From an uncultured Chloroflexota bacterium (GTDB taxonomy: Bacteria; Chloroflexota; Limnocylindria; Limnocylindrales; CSP1-4), in the NCBI GenBank assembly GCA_903928275.1, contig CAIYQJ010000423.1, forward strand, positions 1 to 20,596: a stretch of 20,596 nt of DNA, in the 5' to 3' direction. This document shows positions 1-7,454 of this stretch, piece by piece. The position numbers were made by a program, and so were the translations under genes. A model generated the notes under the pieces. That model saw only the letters and a list, made by a program, of their open reading frames with translations. It ran no database searches and was not told the DNA's origin. The stretch's first letter is position 1. Every line of letters starts with the position of its first letter.

Positions 1-1
1 C

Positions 2-1894
2 GCCGCCGGCCTGCCCGGCGTCCTCGTCGCGATCACGACCCCCGTGGACGCGCGCGGCGTCCGGGCCGCCGCGCGCGAGCTGCGGGCGGTCGCGGTCACC
101 GGGGCGCTCGCGGTCGTCGCCGCCGCCCTCGTCTCGGGGCCGACCGGTCTCGCGCACCTCTCACCCACGATCGTGGGGCTCGCCTACCTCGCGATGGCGC
201 TCGCGGTGGCGGTCCGGATGGGCGCGATCCCCTTCCACACCCGCGTGGCGCGCGTGACCGGGTCCGCTCCGGGCGCCGCCCTCCCGCTGCTCCTCGCGTG
301 GGCACCGGCCGGTTTCGCCGCGGCGGCCCTCGTGTGGATCGACTGGAACATCTCGACGACCGCGCTGCCCCTGGAGCCGGAACGGCTCGTCATCGTCGCC
401 GTGGGGCTCCTCTGCATCCTGCTCGGCATCATCGCGGCGACGATCCAGGACGACATCGAGCACATCGTCGGGTACTCGGTGATCCAGGACGCCGGCTTCG
501 TCATGCTCGCGCTGGCGATCTTCGACGTCGCCGCGTGGGAGCCAGCCCGGTCGTGGCTCCTCATCTACGTCGCGACGAAGAGCGCGTTCGCTGGATGGGC
601 CCTGGCGATGCGCGACACGTTCGGCACCGGTCGCATCGGCGAGCTGTCCGGCTGGATCCGCCGGGCGCCCGTCCTCGCGCTCGCGCTCGCCGCGATCGTC
701 GTGGCGACGGTCGGGGTCCCCGGCCTGCTCGTCTTCGACGTGCGCTCGCGGATCGCGTCGCTCGCGCTCGGGGAGCCGCTCGCGATCCTCGCCGTCGCGG
801 GTGGCCTGGGGTCGCTGCTCTACTACGGCAGGCTCGCGCGCGTGGGGATCGGTCCGGTGGCGCCCATGGTGGCGGCCTACACCGGGATCCGGCCCCACGG
901 CCTTGCGCTGGCCCGCGCAGCTGCCATGAGCGCCGCGAGCGGCGACATCGAGGGCGATGGGGTCGTCGCGCCCGGCGACGCGAGCGCCCAGTCGTCGCGG
1001 ACGGCGGCGCCGGAGGCAGGCGGCGGGCAGGAGGCCCCGACGACGGAAGCACGAACCCCACTCGCGGGGGCGGCCCGGCCGGCGACGTCCACCGCGGACG
1101 CGGACGGCGTGGTCGCCGACGACACGCCCGCCGCCATGCTCACGCCCGCCGCGATGGTCGCGTCCGACGCCGTCGCGCCCACGCCCGCTGCCATGCCTGC
1201 GGCCGCGTCCGCGCCAGATCCGCGACGATCCGCGTCGGTGGATCTCTCCGCCCTTCGACGGGACCCGAAGGAGATCACCCGCCTCTGGGCGCGCGAGGCG
1301 CTGGAGCGGGCCGGGCTGTCCCCCACCACGGGCGACGACGCCGAGCCCGCGAGCCTCGCCCGAGCGCCTGCGCCGCCGACGGTCTCCGCGCCGGCGACGG
1401 AGGCGGTCGCCGGCCGCGACGCGTGGGGGTCGGGTGGCCCCGAGGAAGCTCGCGCGGAGCGACCACGACGCGGGCGGCGACCCGCCGTTGCCGCCGACCC
1501 CGGGGCGACGGCGGCAGGGTCGAACGCCGCTCTCGGCCGCGGGGCCGTCGCGCGCGCGCTCTGGTCGGAGAACCGTTCGCTCGTCTCCGCGAGCCTCGCG
1601 CTCCTGCTCGCGATCATCGGGCTCGTCGCGGCCGCAGGCGGCTTCGGTGTCGCGGAGGCCGCGCGCGCTCCAGCGCCGCTCACGGGAGGTTCCGACACGT
1701 ACGTCCAGGGACAGCCGTCATCATCCGGCCAGCCAGGCAGCCCCGGCGTCTCACCCGGGCCCCCGGGCACGCCGGGCACGAGCGCCGGACCGGGCGTGGG
1801 CGCGCCGACCCAGAGCCCCGCCGGATCCGGCCCGCAGGTGAGTCCCGCGGCGACCGATCAGGCGTCCCCGCCGCCCGCGACGCGGGCGCCCTGA
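2..1894 (+). CDS. NuoN/ND2-like proton-translocating membrane subunit with long C-terminal extension (5' partial)
   Basis: The frame is open to the left edge, so the N-terminus is missing; the GTG at 44 is probably internal. The visible N-terminal part, to about base 880, is a run of hydrophobic helices. RMGAIPFH (about 212-235) and IQDDIEHIVGYSVIQDAG (about 443-496) match the conserved helices of the antiporter-like subunits of complex I and related hydrogenases, best NuoN/ND2 (compare KxGAxPFH and LQxDxKRxxAYSSIxxxG). Such subunits pump protons across the cytoplasmic membrane. After about base 880 the protein becomes a roughly 220-residue Ala/Pro/Asp-rich stretch, broken by a charged helix-like segment around 1255-1325. 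One more hydrophobic helix follows (about 1590-1660), then a Gly/Pro/Ser-rich tail to the stop. This extension is not part of normal NuoN. Assignment to the antiporter family is firm; the exact complex (Nuo, Hyf or Mrp-type) cannot be settled without upstream genes. Confidence 0.75.
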   Translation, partial: AAGLPGVLVAITTPVDARGVRAAARELRAVAVTGALAVVAAALVSGPTGLAHLSPTIVGLAYLAMALAVAVRMGAIPFHTRVARVTGSAPGAALPLLLAWAPAGFAAAALVWIDWNISTTALPLEPERLVIVAVGLLCILLGIIAATIQDDIEHIVGYSVIQDAGFVMLALAIFDVAAWEPARSWLLIYVATKSAFAGWALAMRDTFGTGRIGELSGWIRRAPVLALALAAIVVATVGVPGLLVFDVRSRIASLALGEPLAILAVAGGLGSLLYYGRLARVGIGPVAPMVAAYTGIRPHGLALARAAAMSAASGDIEGDGVVAPGDASAQSSRTAAPEAGGGQEAPTTEARTPLAGAARPATSTADADGVVADDTPAAMLTPAAMVASDAVAPTPAAMPAAASAPDPRRSASVDLSALRRDPKEITRLWAREALERAGLSPTTGDDAEPASLARAPAPPTVSAPATEAVAGRDAWGSGGPEEARAERPRRGRRPAVAADPGATAAGSNAALGRGAVARALWSENRSLVSASLALLLAIIGLVAAAGGFGVAEAARAPAPLTGGSDTYVQGQPSSSGQPGSPGVSPGPPGTPGTSAGPGVGAPTQSPAGSGPQVSPAATDQASPPPATRAP

Positions 1895-1902
1895 TGCCGG
1901 TC

Positions 1903-1922
1903 GCCGACGGCCGTCAGTCGGC
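1903..1922. terminator. Possible bidirectional hairpin between convergent genes
   Basis: GCCGAC (1903-1908) and GTCGGC (1917-1922) form a 6-bp inverted repeat. It overlaps a perfect 10-base palindrome, GACGGCCGTC (1906-1915). It lies in the 19-base gap between the NuoN-like stop (1892-1894) and the opposing ndk stop (1914-1916), where a shared terminator would be expected. There is no T-run, so the call is weak. Confidence 0.3.
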
Positions 1923-2375
1923 CGGGGCGAGCACCCAGCGGTCCACGTCGCGCCCGTAGTCGACCAGGTCGCCCGGCGCGAACCACAGGGCCAGCTCTGC
2001 GGCAGCCGTCTCGGCCCCATCCGACGCGTGCACGAGGTTCTGCGCGGTCTCGAGCGCCAGGTCGCCGCGGATCGAGCCGGGCGCCGCTTCGTGCGGCCGC
2101 GTGGCGCCCACCATGGAGCGGACGACGCCGATCGCGTTCGGCCCCTCGAGAGCCATCGCCACGAGCGGGCCCGAGGTGATGAAGGCCACGAGGCCCGGGA
2201 AGAACGGCTTCTCCCGGTGGACGGCGTAGTGCGTCTCGGCGAGGCCGCGATCGACGGCGACGAGCCTGAGGCCGACGATCTTCAGGCCACGCTCCTCGAA
2301 CCGGCCGATGATCCGACCGACGAGCAGCCGCTGGACGCCGTCGGGCTTCACGAGGACGAGGGTTCGCTCGATCAC
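1914..2375 (-). CDS. ndk: Nucleoside diphosphate kinase
   Basis: A 153-aa protein of normal family length that transfers the gamma-phosphate from ATP to other nucleoside diphosphates through a phospho-histidine intermediate in the cytoplasm. The N-terminus, IERTLVLVKPDGV, carries the conserved Lys10. The catalytic motif NLVHASD places the phosphorylated histidine at residue 116, and MVGATRP (88-94) and SIRGDL (101-106) are the usual nucleotide-binding stretches. The GTG start at 2375 is chosen because it follows a strong AGGAGG site by 8 bases and matches the family N-terminus; the frame runs open far upstream, but that part is antisense-type noise. The start overlaps the stop of the TPR-like gene as GTGA, so the two are probably translationally coupled. 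It is the last gene of the M16-TPR-ndk operon. Confidence 0.95.
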   Translation of the reverse strand: MIERTLVLVKPDGVQRLLVGRIIGRFEERGLKIVGLRLVAVDRGLAETHYAVHREKPFFPGLVAFITSGPLVAMALEGPNAIGVVRSMVGATRPHEAAPGSIRGDLALETAQNLVHASDGAETAAAELALWFAPGDLVDYGRDVDRWVLAPAD

Positions 2376-3316
2376 GGTGGATCCTCCTGCGGGGCGGGGT
2401 CGAATGGCGTCGCGGGGTCCGCGGGGTCCCGGCCGGGCGGCGCCGGCGTCGCGGGCTCGGCGGGTGCGACCTCGCCGCGCGGGTCCTGATCCTCGTCGCG
2501 CGCCGCCAGCGACCGTCCGACCGCCGCGTAGGCCCGCCGCGCGTCGCTCTCGTGGCCCACGAGCCGGAACGCGTCGCCGCGGAGCATGTCGAACGCCGGT
2601 CCCGGCGTCCCGCCCACGGCGGACAGGATGGCGGGAGCGAGGGCCGGCGACAGGCGGAGCGCGACGCCGAGATGGAGAGCCGCGGCCTCCCGGTCGCCGG
2701 CGGCGAGCGCATCGGCACCGGCAGCGAACGCGGCCTGGGGGTCCGCGGCCGTCGCGGTCTCGGCGCTCGACGGGACCGGGCCTCCGACCGCGCGCGCGAT
2801 CGCACGGCCGGTCCCGATCGGCACGAGCGGTGCGACGACGCGTCCGGGGGCGCCGCTGTCGACGAGACCGCCGAGATCGCGCAGCGGCTCGGTCTGCGGG
2901 GCGGCCGCGTCCATGGCGCCCGGCCACGGCGCGCCCAGCGGCATCCCCGCCACGATGTCGGACATCGGCGGCGGCCGCTTCTCGACCGCGCGCGCGACGA
3001 GCGCCTCCGCGTCGGAGCTGCCGCCCCGGGCGATGGCGGCCGCCTCGGCCGCGATGACGAGGGCGACGAGGTCGTCCCCGCCGGATCCGAGGTGGGCCGC
3101 CGCGGCCTGCCCCGCGCCGACCGTGTCGCCGGTCCGCCAGCGTGCCTCGGCGAGATCCACGATCGCCGCGTCGTCGAGCTGCTGGTCGCCGGCCGCGGCT
3201 TCGAGCTCGACGCGCGCGAGGGCGAGTGCCCCGGTGCGCAGGTGCAGCCCGGCGAGCACGAGGGCCGTGGGACGACCGCCGTCGGTCGGCCCGGCCGCGT
3301 CGCGATCGTCGGTCAT
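2372..3316 (-). CDS. TPR-like protein of unknown function
   Basis: A 314-aa Ala-rich protein with no signal peptide or membrane helix. Two helical regions (about residues 15-115 and 195-270) have the Ala/Gly/Leu spacing of tetratricopeptide repeats, for example DALAAGDREAAALHLGVAL followed by a Pro and a second helix pair. A low-complexity linker separates them, and the C-terminus is Pro/Asp-rich and probably disordered. TPR proteins usually act as binding scaffolds; no enzymatic motif is visible. The ATG start at 3316 overlaps the upstream peptidase stop as ATGA, and a GGAGG about 8 bases upstream lies inside the peptidase gene. The 3' end overlaps the ndk GTG. The tight coupling suggests co-expression with its neighbours, but a shared function is not shown. 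The TPR label is by eye; a generic alpha-solenoid is possible. Confidence 0.75.
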   Translation of the reverse strand: MTDDRDAAGPTDGGRPTALVLAGLHLRTGALALARVELEAAAGDQQLDDAAIVDLAEARWRTGDTVGAGQAAAAHLGSGGDDLVALVIAAEAAAIARGGSSDAEALVARAVEKRPPPMSDIVAGMPLGAPWPGAMDAAAPQTEPLRDLGGLVDSGAPGRVVAPLVPIGTGRAIARAVGGPVPSSAETATAADPQAAFAAGADALAAGDREAAALHLGVALRLSPALAPAILSAVGGTPGPAFDMLRGDAFRLVGHESDARRAYAAVGRSLAARDEDQDPRGEVAPAEPATPAPPGRDPADPATPFDPAPQEDPP

Positions 3317-4590
3317 GCCGGGCCTCCGGGCATCACGAGAGTCCCGCCGATGCCCCGGCCCGCCCGGGCCGGCGCGACCACCGCGAGGCGGAGCCCGTCA
3401 TCGGTGAACAGCTCCCCGGCGACGCGGAGGATCGATGCGGCGTCGACCGCCTCGATCTCGGCGATGGCCTCCTCCAGCGTGTGGATCCGCTCGTGGAACG
3501 CCTCCTGGCCGCCCAGCCAGGCGGCGAGGTGCCGCGCCTCTTCCAGGCGCAGCTCGAGGCGTCCGGACAGGTAGGCCTTGACCTTGCGCAGCTCCGGTTC
3601 GGGCACGGCCGCGTCGCGCAGCCGGGCGAGCTCGCCGAGGATCGCCGCGACGGTGCCGCGGGTCTTCCCGGGGTCCACGCCGGCGCTCACGATGAGCGCC
3701 CCGGCATCCGCGTAATCCACGAGGTACGAAGAGACGTCGTACGCCAGGCCGCGATCCTCCCGGACCGTGAGGAAGAGCCGGCTGCTCATCCCCTCGCCGA
3801 GGACACCGTTGAGCACCTCGAGGATCCACTGGTCCGGATGGTCGCGTCGCAGCGCGGGGACCCCGAGGCACAGCTGGGCCTGCGTCGTGTGGCGTGCCTC
3901 CACGAGGACCCGCTCGCCGGCCGGGAGCGACGGCGCGGGATCCGGGGCGGCCACCTCCGACCCGCCCGTCCCGAACGCATCGACGACGCGCGCGACGATC
4001 TCATCGTGCGGGAGGTCACCCGACGCGGCGACGACCATGCGCGACGGCCCGTAGCACCGGCTCCAGAAGTCGCGGATCGCGTCCGGCGAGAGCGAGCGGA
4101 CGGTCGTCTCGTCGCCGGCGATCTCGCGGCCGAGCGCGCCCTCTCCGAACATCGCCCGGTCGAAGAGGATCCCCGCGTACTCGGCCGGATCGTCCACGTA
4201 CGAACGGATCTCCTCGACGATGACGTCCTTCTCGTGCTCGATGTCGGCCGCCTGGAGCAGGGGGCGTGTCACGAGGTCGCCGACGACGCGGAAGGCGCGA
4301 TCGGCCTCGCGCGCCGGGACGCGGGCCCAGAACACGGTGGACTCCCGGTCCGTCGCCGCGTTGCAGGAGCCCCCGACCTCCTCGATCGCCTCGGATACCG
4401 CGCGCGTCGTCGGGTAGGACGCGGTCCCCTTGAACGTGAGGTGCTCCATGAAGTGCGCGACGCCCGCCAGGTCCGGCGACTCGTGCCGGGATCCTGCGAG
4501 CACGTACGCGGCGACCGAGACCGAGCGTGCCCCGGGGACGCGGGCACTGATCACGCGCGGCCCATCGGGCAGCACGGTGCGTTCATACAT
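3313..4590 (-). CDS. M16 family (insulinase/processing-peptidase-like) zinc peptidase
   Basis: A 425-aa protein, the usual length for one-chain bacterial M16B peptidases that work as dimers. The inverted zinc motif HFMEH (residues 46-50) supplies two histidines and the catalytic Glu49, and EKDVIVEEIRSYVDDP contains the distal zinc-ligand glutamate (E126 or E127), about 76 residues on as expected. The second half has the family's inactive-like C-terminal domain, including the Arg/Tyr region GLAYDVSSY. Members degrade peptides or process precursor proteins. There is no signal peptide, so a cytoplasmic location is likely. The start at 4590 lacks a Shine-Dalgarno but has TACGCT ending 7 bases upstream, which suggests a leaderless transcript. 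It is the first gene of the M16-TPR-ndk operon and ends in an ATGA overlap. Confidence 0.92.
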   Translation of the reverse strand: MYERTVLPDGPRVISARVPGARSVSVAAYVLAGSRHESPDLAGVAHFMEHLTFKGTASYPTTRAVSEAIEEVGGSCNAATDRESTVFWARVPAREADRAFRVVGDLVTRPLLQAADIEHEKDVIVEEIRSYVDDPAEYAGILFDRAMFGEGALGREIAGDETTVRSLSPDAIRDFWSRCYGPSRMVVAASGDLPHDEIVARVVDAFGTGGSEVAAPDPAPSLPAGERVLVEARHTTQAQLCLGVPALRRDHPDQWILEVLNGVLGEGMSSRLFLTVREDRGLAYDVSSYLVDYADAGALIVSAGVDPGKTRGTVAAILGELARLRDAAVPEPELRKVKAYLSGRLELRLEEARHLAAWLGGQEAFHERIHTLEEAIAEIEAVDAASILRVAGELFTDDGLRLAVVAPARAGRGIGGTLVMPGGPA

Positions 4591-4597
4591 CCGCGGA

Positions 4598-4603
4598 AGC
4601 GTA
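4598..4603 (-). promoter_or_regulatory. Candidate -10 element, leaderless type, for the M16 peptidase gene
   Basis: TACGCT on the minus strand ends 7 bases before the ATG at 4590. No TTGACA-like box is seen at the usual distance and no Shine-Dalgarno precedes the ATG, so transcription may begin at or next to the start codon. Confidence 0.45.
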
Positions 4604-4680
4604 CCGGAAAGCGGAGCCTCGCCCCGGGCCGCACGAGCCGGTCCCCATCGCTCCCGGCCCCGCGAGACCCACCATCCGCG

Positions 4681-5094
4681 TCAGCCCTCGTCATGCTCGA
4701 GCCCGGTGAGCTCCATCTGCACGTATCCGGTCTCAGGCAGGAAGAGCTGTTGGTTCGCGTCCTCGCCGGCAGCCCGGTCGAGCGCCGCGAACTCGATCCT
4801 GATGCGCTCGTCGCCCTGGACGAGGGTGTACGACAGCAGCTGGTCCGAGCGCGTCTCGAACTCGAGCTGTTCGAACGAGTCCACGTTCAGGCAGATGACC
4901 AGCGGCGTGAAGTACGTGGAGACCTCCGGGTCGTCCACGACCACCCGCTCGACCCAGCCGATCCCGCTCGCGACGACCTCGTGGCCGCGCAGGTACGTGT
5001 ACGTGACGGTCTGCTTCTGGAGTGGGCGCAGCAGGTTGTGCATGTCCGCGCGCCCGGTGACGATGCCGCTGTTGACGAAGAACTTCGCGCCCAT
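4681..5094 (-). CDS. Conserved-looking protein of unknown function, 137 aa
   Basis: I do not recognise this family. The ATG at 5094 is preferred because a purine-rich GAGGGAGAGG lies just upstream and the residues before it (up to a GTG at 5163) are low-complexity Pro/Arg. The protein is soluble, with alternating beta-rich segments (TVTYTYLRGHEVVASGIGWVERVVV, split here by reading as TVTYTYL and IGWVERVVV) and a charged second half containing DSFEQLEFETRSDQ. There is no signal peptide and no cysteines suggesting metal binding. It has the codon use of a genuine gene (strong third-position GC), and its antisense frame would wrongly extend coaX. It lies 90 bases upstream of the M16 gene on the same strand and divergent from coaX, and may start the same transcript or have its own. 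Confidence 0.75.
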   Translation of the reverse strand: MGAKFFVNSGIVTGRADMHNLLRPLQKQTVTYTYLRGHEVVASGIGWVERVVVDDPEVSTYFTPLVICLNVDSFEQLEFETRSDQLLSYTLVQGDERIRIEFAALDRAAGEDANQQLFLPETGYVQMELTGLEHDEG

Positions 5095-5149
5095 CGCCGG
5101 CCTCTCCCTCGGCATCCCGCTGCGCGATGCCGCACGCGGGGACGGGGGG

Positions 5150-5155
5150 ATGGTA
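5150..5155 (-). promoter_or_regulatory. Candidate -10 element for the 137-aa protein gene
   Basis: TACCAT on the minus strand would start a transcript about 50 bases before the ATG at 5094, leaving room for the visible Shine-Dalgarno. No clear -35 box is visible. Confidence 0.35.
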
Positions 5156-5209
5156 CCGGACACGCGGCCCTGCGGGCGGGCCGTCCACGCACCGGCGGCC
5201 GGTCCGGCT

Positions 5210-5247
5210 CTCGTGTCGCGGCCCGGGCCTCGTGTCGCGGCCCGGGC
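5210..5247. repeat. Perfect 19-bp tandem duplication
   Basis: CTCGTGTCGCGGCCCGGGC occurs twice head to tail (5210-5228 and 5229-5247) with no mismatch, in the divergent gap between the 137-aa protein gene and coaX, 18 bases upstream of the coaX -10 candidate. It could be a duplicated operator or a recent slippage event. Confidence 0.9.
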
Positions 5248-5265
5248 CTCATCGGGTCACGGGGA

Positions 5266-5271
5266 TACCAT
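5266..5271 (+). promoter_or_regulatory. Candidate -10 element, leaderless type, for coaX
   Basis: TACCAT ends exactly 6 bases before the ATG at 5278, and there is no convincing Shine-Dalgarno for that ATG. This spacing fits a transcript that begins at the start codon. Confidence 0.5.
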
Positions 5272-5277
5272 GTGCCC

Positions 5278-6102
5278 ATGCTCCTGCTCGTCGACGTGGG
5301 CAACACGAACGTGACGGTCGGGCTCGCGCGCCACGGCGAGCTGCGGCGGACGCGGCGTGCGGCGACGCGCAGCACGATGACCGCCGACGAGCTCGAGATC
5401 CTCCTGGCCGGTCTCATCGGGCTCGACGGCGCGACGCTCGAGGACGTGTCGACGATCGTGGCCGCCTCGGTCGTCCCCACGGTCTCGACGGCCCTCGCGG
5501 ACGTCGCCGATCGCCGCGGCATCGGCCTCCTCGAGGCGACGGCCGGGACGCTGCCCCTCGCCGTCCGCGTGGACCGGCCGGCCGAGGTGGGCCCGGACCG
5601 GCTCGTGAACGCCCTCGCGGCGGCGCGGCTGCACGGCACGCCGGCGATCGTCGTGGACTTCGGGACCGCGACGACGTTCGACGTCGTGGCGGCCGACGGC
5701 GCGTACATCGGAGGCGCGATCGCCCCGGGTCTCGAGCTCGGCCTCGAGGCCCTCGCGGCGCGGACGGCGAAGCTCCCCCGGGTGGACCTGCGCGCGCCGG
5801 ACCGGGCGATCGGCCGCGACACGACCTCGGCGATGCAGTCCGGCACGATCTTCGGGTACCAGGCGCTCGCCGGCGGCCTCCTCGCGCGGCTCCGCGCCGA
5901 GCTCGCGGACATGAGCGGGATCGCCCCCGGCGACGTCCGGACGATCCTCACGGGCGGGCTCTCGGCAGCGCCGTGGGCGACCGGCATCGAGGGCGTGGAC
6001 GCGATCGATCCCGACCTCACGCTTCGCGGCCTGCTGATCTTCCACGCGGAGACCACCGGCGGGGAGCGCGAGGCGGACGGGTCGCACCGGAGCGGGCAGT
6101 GA
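5278..6102 (+). CDS. coaX: Type III pantothenate kinase
   Basis: A 274-aa enzyme of normal length that phosphorylates pantothenate with ATP, the first step from pantothenate to coenzyme A in the cytoplasm. The N-terminal phosphate-binding loop LVDVGNTN (catalytic Asp6), GPDRLVNA (105-112), VVDFGTATTFD (125-135) and GGAIAPG (145-151) are the diagnostic motifs of the ASKHA-fold CoaX family. The ATG at 5278 gives the canonical MLLLVDVGNTN start; a GTG two codons upstream is the alternative. The stop overlaps the coaBC GTG as GTGA. It is the first gene of a coaX-coaBC-panB-panC operon, so kinase and downstream enzymes are probably made together. The open frame continues about 2 kb upstream, but that is antisense to other genes. 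Confidence 0.95.
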   Translation: MLLLVDVGNTNVTVGLARHGELRRTRRAATRSTMTADELEILLAGLIGLDGATLEDVSTIVAASVVPTVSTALADVADRRGIGLLEATAGTLPLAVRVDRPAEVGPDRLVNALAAARLHGTPAIVVDFGTATTFDVVAADGAYIGGAIAPGLELGLEALAARTAKLPRVDLRAPDRAIGRDTTSAMQSGTIFGYQALAGGLLARLRAELADMSGIAPGDVRTILTGGLSAAPWATGIEGVDAIDPDLTLRGLLIFHAETTGGEREADGSHRSGQ

Positions 6103-7454
6103 CCGGCAGGCTCGCCGGGCGGTTCGTCGGCCTCGGCATCACGGGGTCGATCGCGGCGTACAAGGCGGTGGACCTCCTCCGACTCCTCCGGGCCGAGGGC
6201 GCCGAGGTCCAGTGCCTGCTCTCCACCGGCGCATCGCGCTTCGTCGCGCCGCTCGCGCTGGAGGCGCTGTCGCGGCGGCGGGTGGACGCCGACGTCCTCG
6301 ACCTGCTCCCGGACGGGCGGATCGGTCACATCATCGTGGCGGACGCGGCGGACGCCGTGCTCGTGGCCCCGGCCAGCGCCGCGTGGCTCGCGGCCATGGC
6401 ATCGGGCCTCGCGAGCGACACGGTCACCGCGACCTGCCTCGCCACGGCAGCCCCGGTCGTGGTCGCGCCCGCGATGGACGGCGAGATGTGGGGCCACCCC
6501 GCGACGCGCGCGAACGTGGCCCGCCTGCGCGACGGGTTCGGCTACGTGGTCGTCGATCCGGACGTGGGCCCGCTCGCCTCCGGCCAGACCGGCCCGGGCA
6601 GGCTCGCGACGCTCCCGGCGATCGTGGACGCCGTCGTGGCGGCGGTCGCCGGTCGGCCGATCCGCGCGGGCGGGCCGGGAGAGCTGCCGCCGACCACCGG
6701 CGACGTGCGCGAGACGGACCTGCTCGGACGCCGGATCGTCGTCACCGCCGGCGGGACGAGCGAGCCGATCGACCCCGTCCGATTCATCGGCAACCGGTCG
6801 ACGGGGAAGATGGGAGTCGCCGTCGCCGAGGCCGCGAGGGACCGCGGCGCGGACGTCACGCTGGTCGCGGGCAGCGTCTCCGTCCCGCTCCCGGGCGGCC
6901 TGCGGGTCATCCGTGCCGAGACCGCCTCGGCGATGCTCCAGGTGCTCCTCGACGCCCTCGGCGGCGCGGACGGTCGCGCCGGCTTCGACGCGCTCGTCAT
7001 GGCGGCCGCCGTCGCCGACTTCCGGCCGCGCGCGGTCGAGACCACGAAGCTCGCGCGCGCCGGCGGCCTGACGCTCGACCTCGTTGCGACGCCGGACGTC
7101 CTCGCGACCGTCGCCGAGCGGGCGCGCGGCCTCGCCACGGTGCCGCTCCTCGTCGGCTTCGCGGCGGAGACGGGCTCACTCGACCGCGTGCCGGAGAAGC
7201 TCCGCCGCAAGGGTGTGGACATGATGGTCGCGAACGACGTGTCCGAGCCCGGGTCGGGGTTCGGGACGGACACGGACCGGGTCACGCTCGTCTCGGCGGA
7301 CGGCGGCAGCGAGGCCTGGCCATTGCTGCCGAAGCGGGTCGTGGCCGACCGGATCCTCGACCGGGTGCGGTCGCTGCTCGACGAGCGGGACGCGAGCCCT
7401 CAGACTGGCGGCACTCCGCCGGCCGGCGGACGTGACGGAGGTGCGCCACGGTGA
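6099..7454 (+). CDS. coaBC: Bifunctional phosphopantothenoylcysteine synthetase/decarboxylase
   Basis: A 451-aa protein, of normal fused length, that joins cysteine to 4'-phosphopantothenate (C-terminal CoaB) and decarboxylates the product with FMN (N-terminal CoaC). CoaC is shown by GITGSIAAYKA (12-22), the catalytic-type His77 in GRIGHI, and PAMDGEMWGHPAT (125-136). CoaB is shown by VVTAGGTSEPID (214-225), FIGNRSTGKMG (229-239), AAAVADFRP (302-310) with Lys317, and VANDVS. Two CoaC positions are unusual: the motif usually written PxMNxxMW has Asp127 for Asn, and the place of the E. coli active-site Cys158 (in ACGxxGxGR) is Ser161. Other lineages vary here too, so activity is not excluded. 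The GTG start overlaps the coaX stop, and the stop overlaps the panB GTG. Confidence 0.94.
   Translation: MTGRLAGRFVGLGITGSIAAYKAVDLLRLLRAEGAEVQCLLSTGASRFVAPLALEALSRRRVDADVLDLLPDGRIGHIIVADAADAVLVAPASAAWLAAMASGLASDTVTATCLATAAPVVVAPAMDGEMWGHPATRANVARLRDGFGYVVVDPDVGPLASGQTGPGRLATLPAIVDAVVAAVAGRPIRAGGPGELPPTTGDVRETDLLGRRIVVTAGGTSEPIDPVRFIGNRSTGKMGVAVAEAARDRGADVTLVAGSVSVPLPGGLRVIRAETASAMLQVLLDALGGADGRAGFDALVMAAAVADFRPRAVETTKLARAGGLTLDLVATPDVLATVAERARGLATVPLLVGFAAETGSLDRVPEKLRRKGVDMMVANDVSEPGSGFGTDTDRVTLVSADGGSEAWPLLPKRVVADRILDRVRSLLDERDASPQTGGTPPAGGRDGGAPR

Noticed and set aside
1690..1890. Gly/Pro-rich tail as a tandem DNA repeat or collagen domain
   Set aside because: Codons vary and the Gly-x-y phase is not kept; it is low complexity rather than a true repeat array.
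298..1959. 553-codon frame overlapping the NuoN-like gene
   Set aside because: Arg/Gly-rich shadow of the other frame, with no membrane or domain pattern.
5095..5163. N-terminal extension of the 137-aa protein to the GTG at 5163
   Set aside because: The added residues are low-complexity, the candidate -10 box would fall inside them, and a good ribosome site supports the ATG at 5094.
3142..5277. Long upstream extension of the coaX frame
   Set aside because: It is antisense to the M16 and 137-aa genes, has antisense-type composition, and coaX has a canonical N-terminus at 5278.
4887..6497. 536-codon minus-strand frame opposite coaX and coaBC
   Set aside because: It has no recognisable domain, is rich in Arg/Ala/Ser and lies opposite two certain genes.
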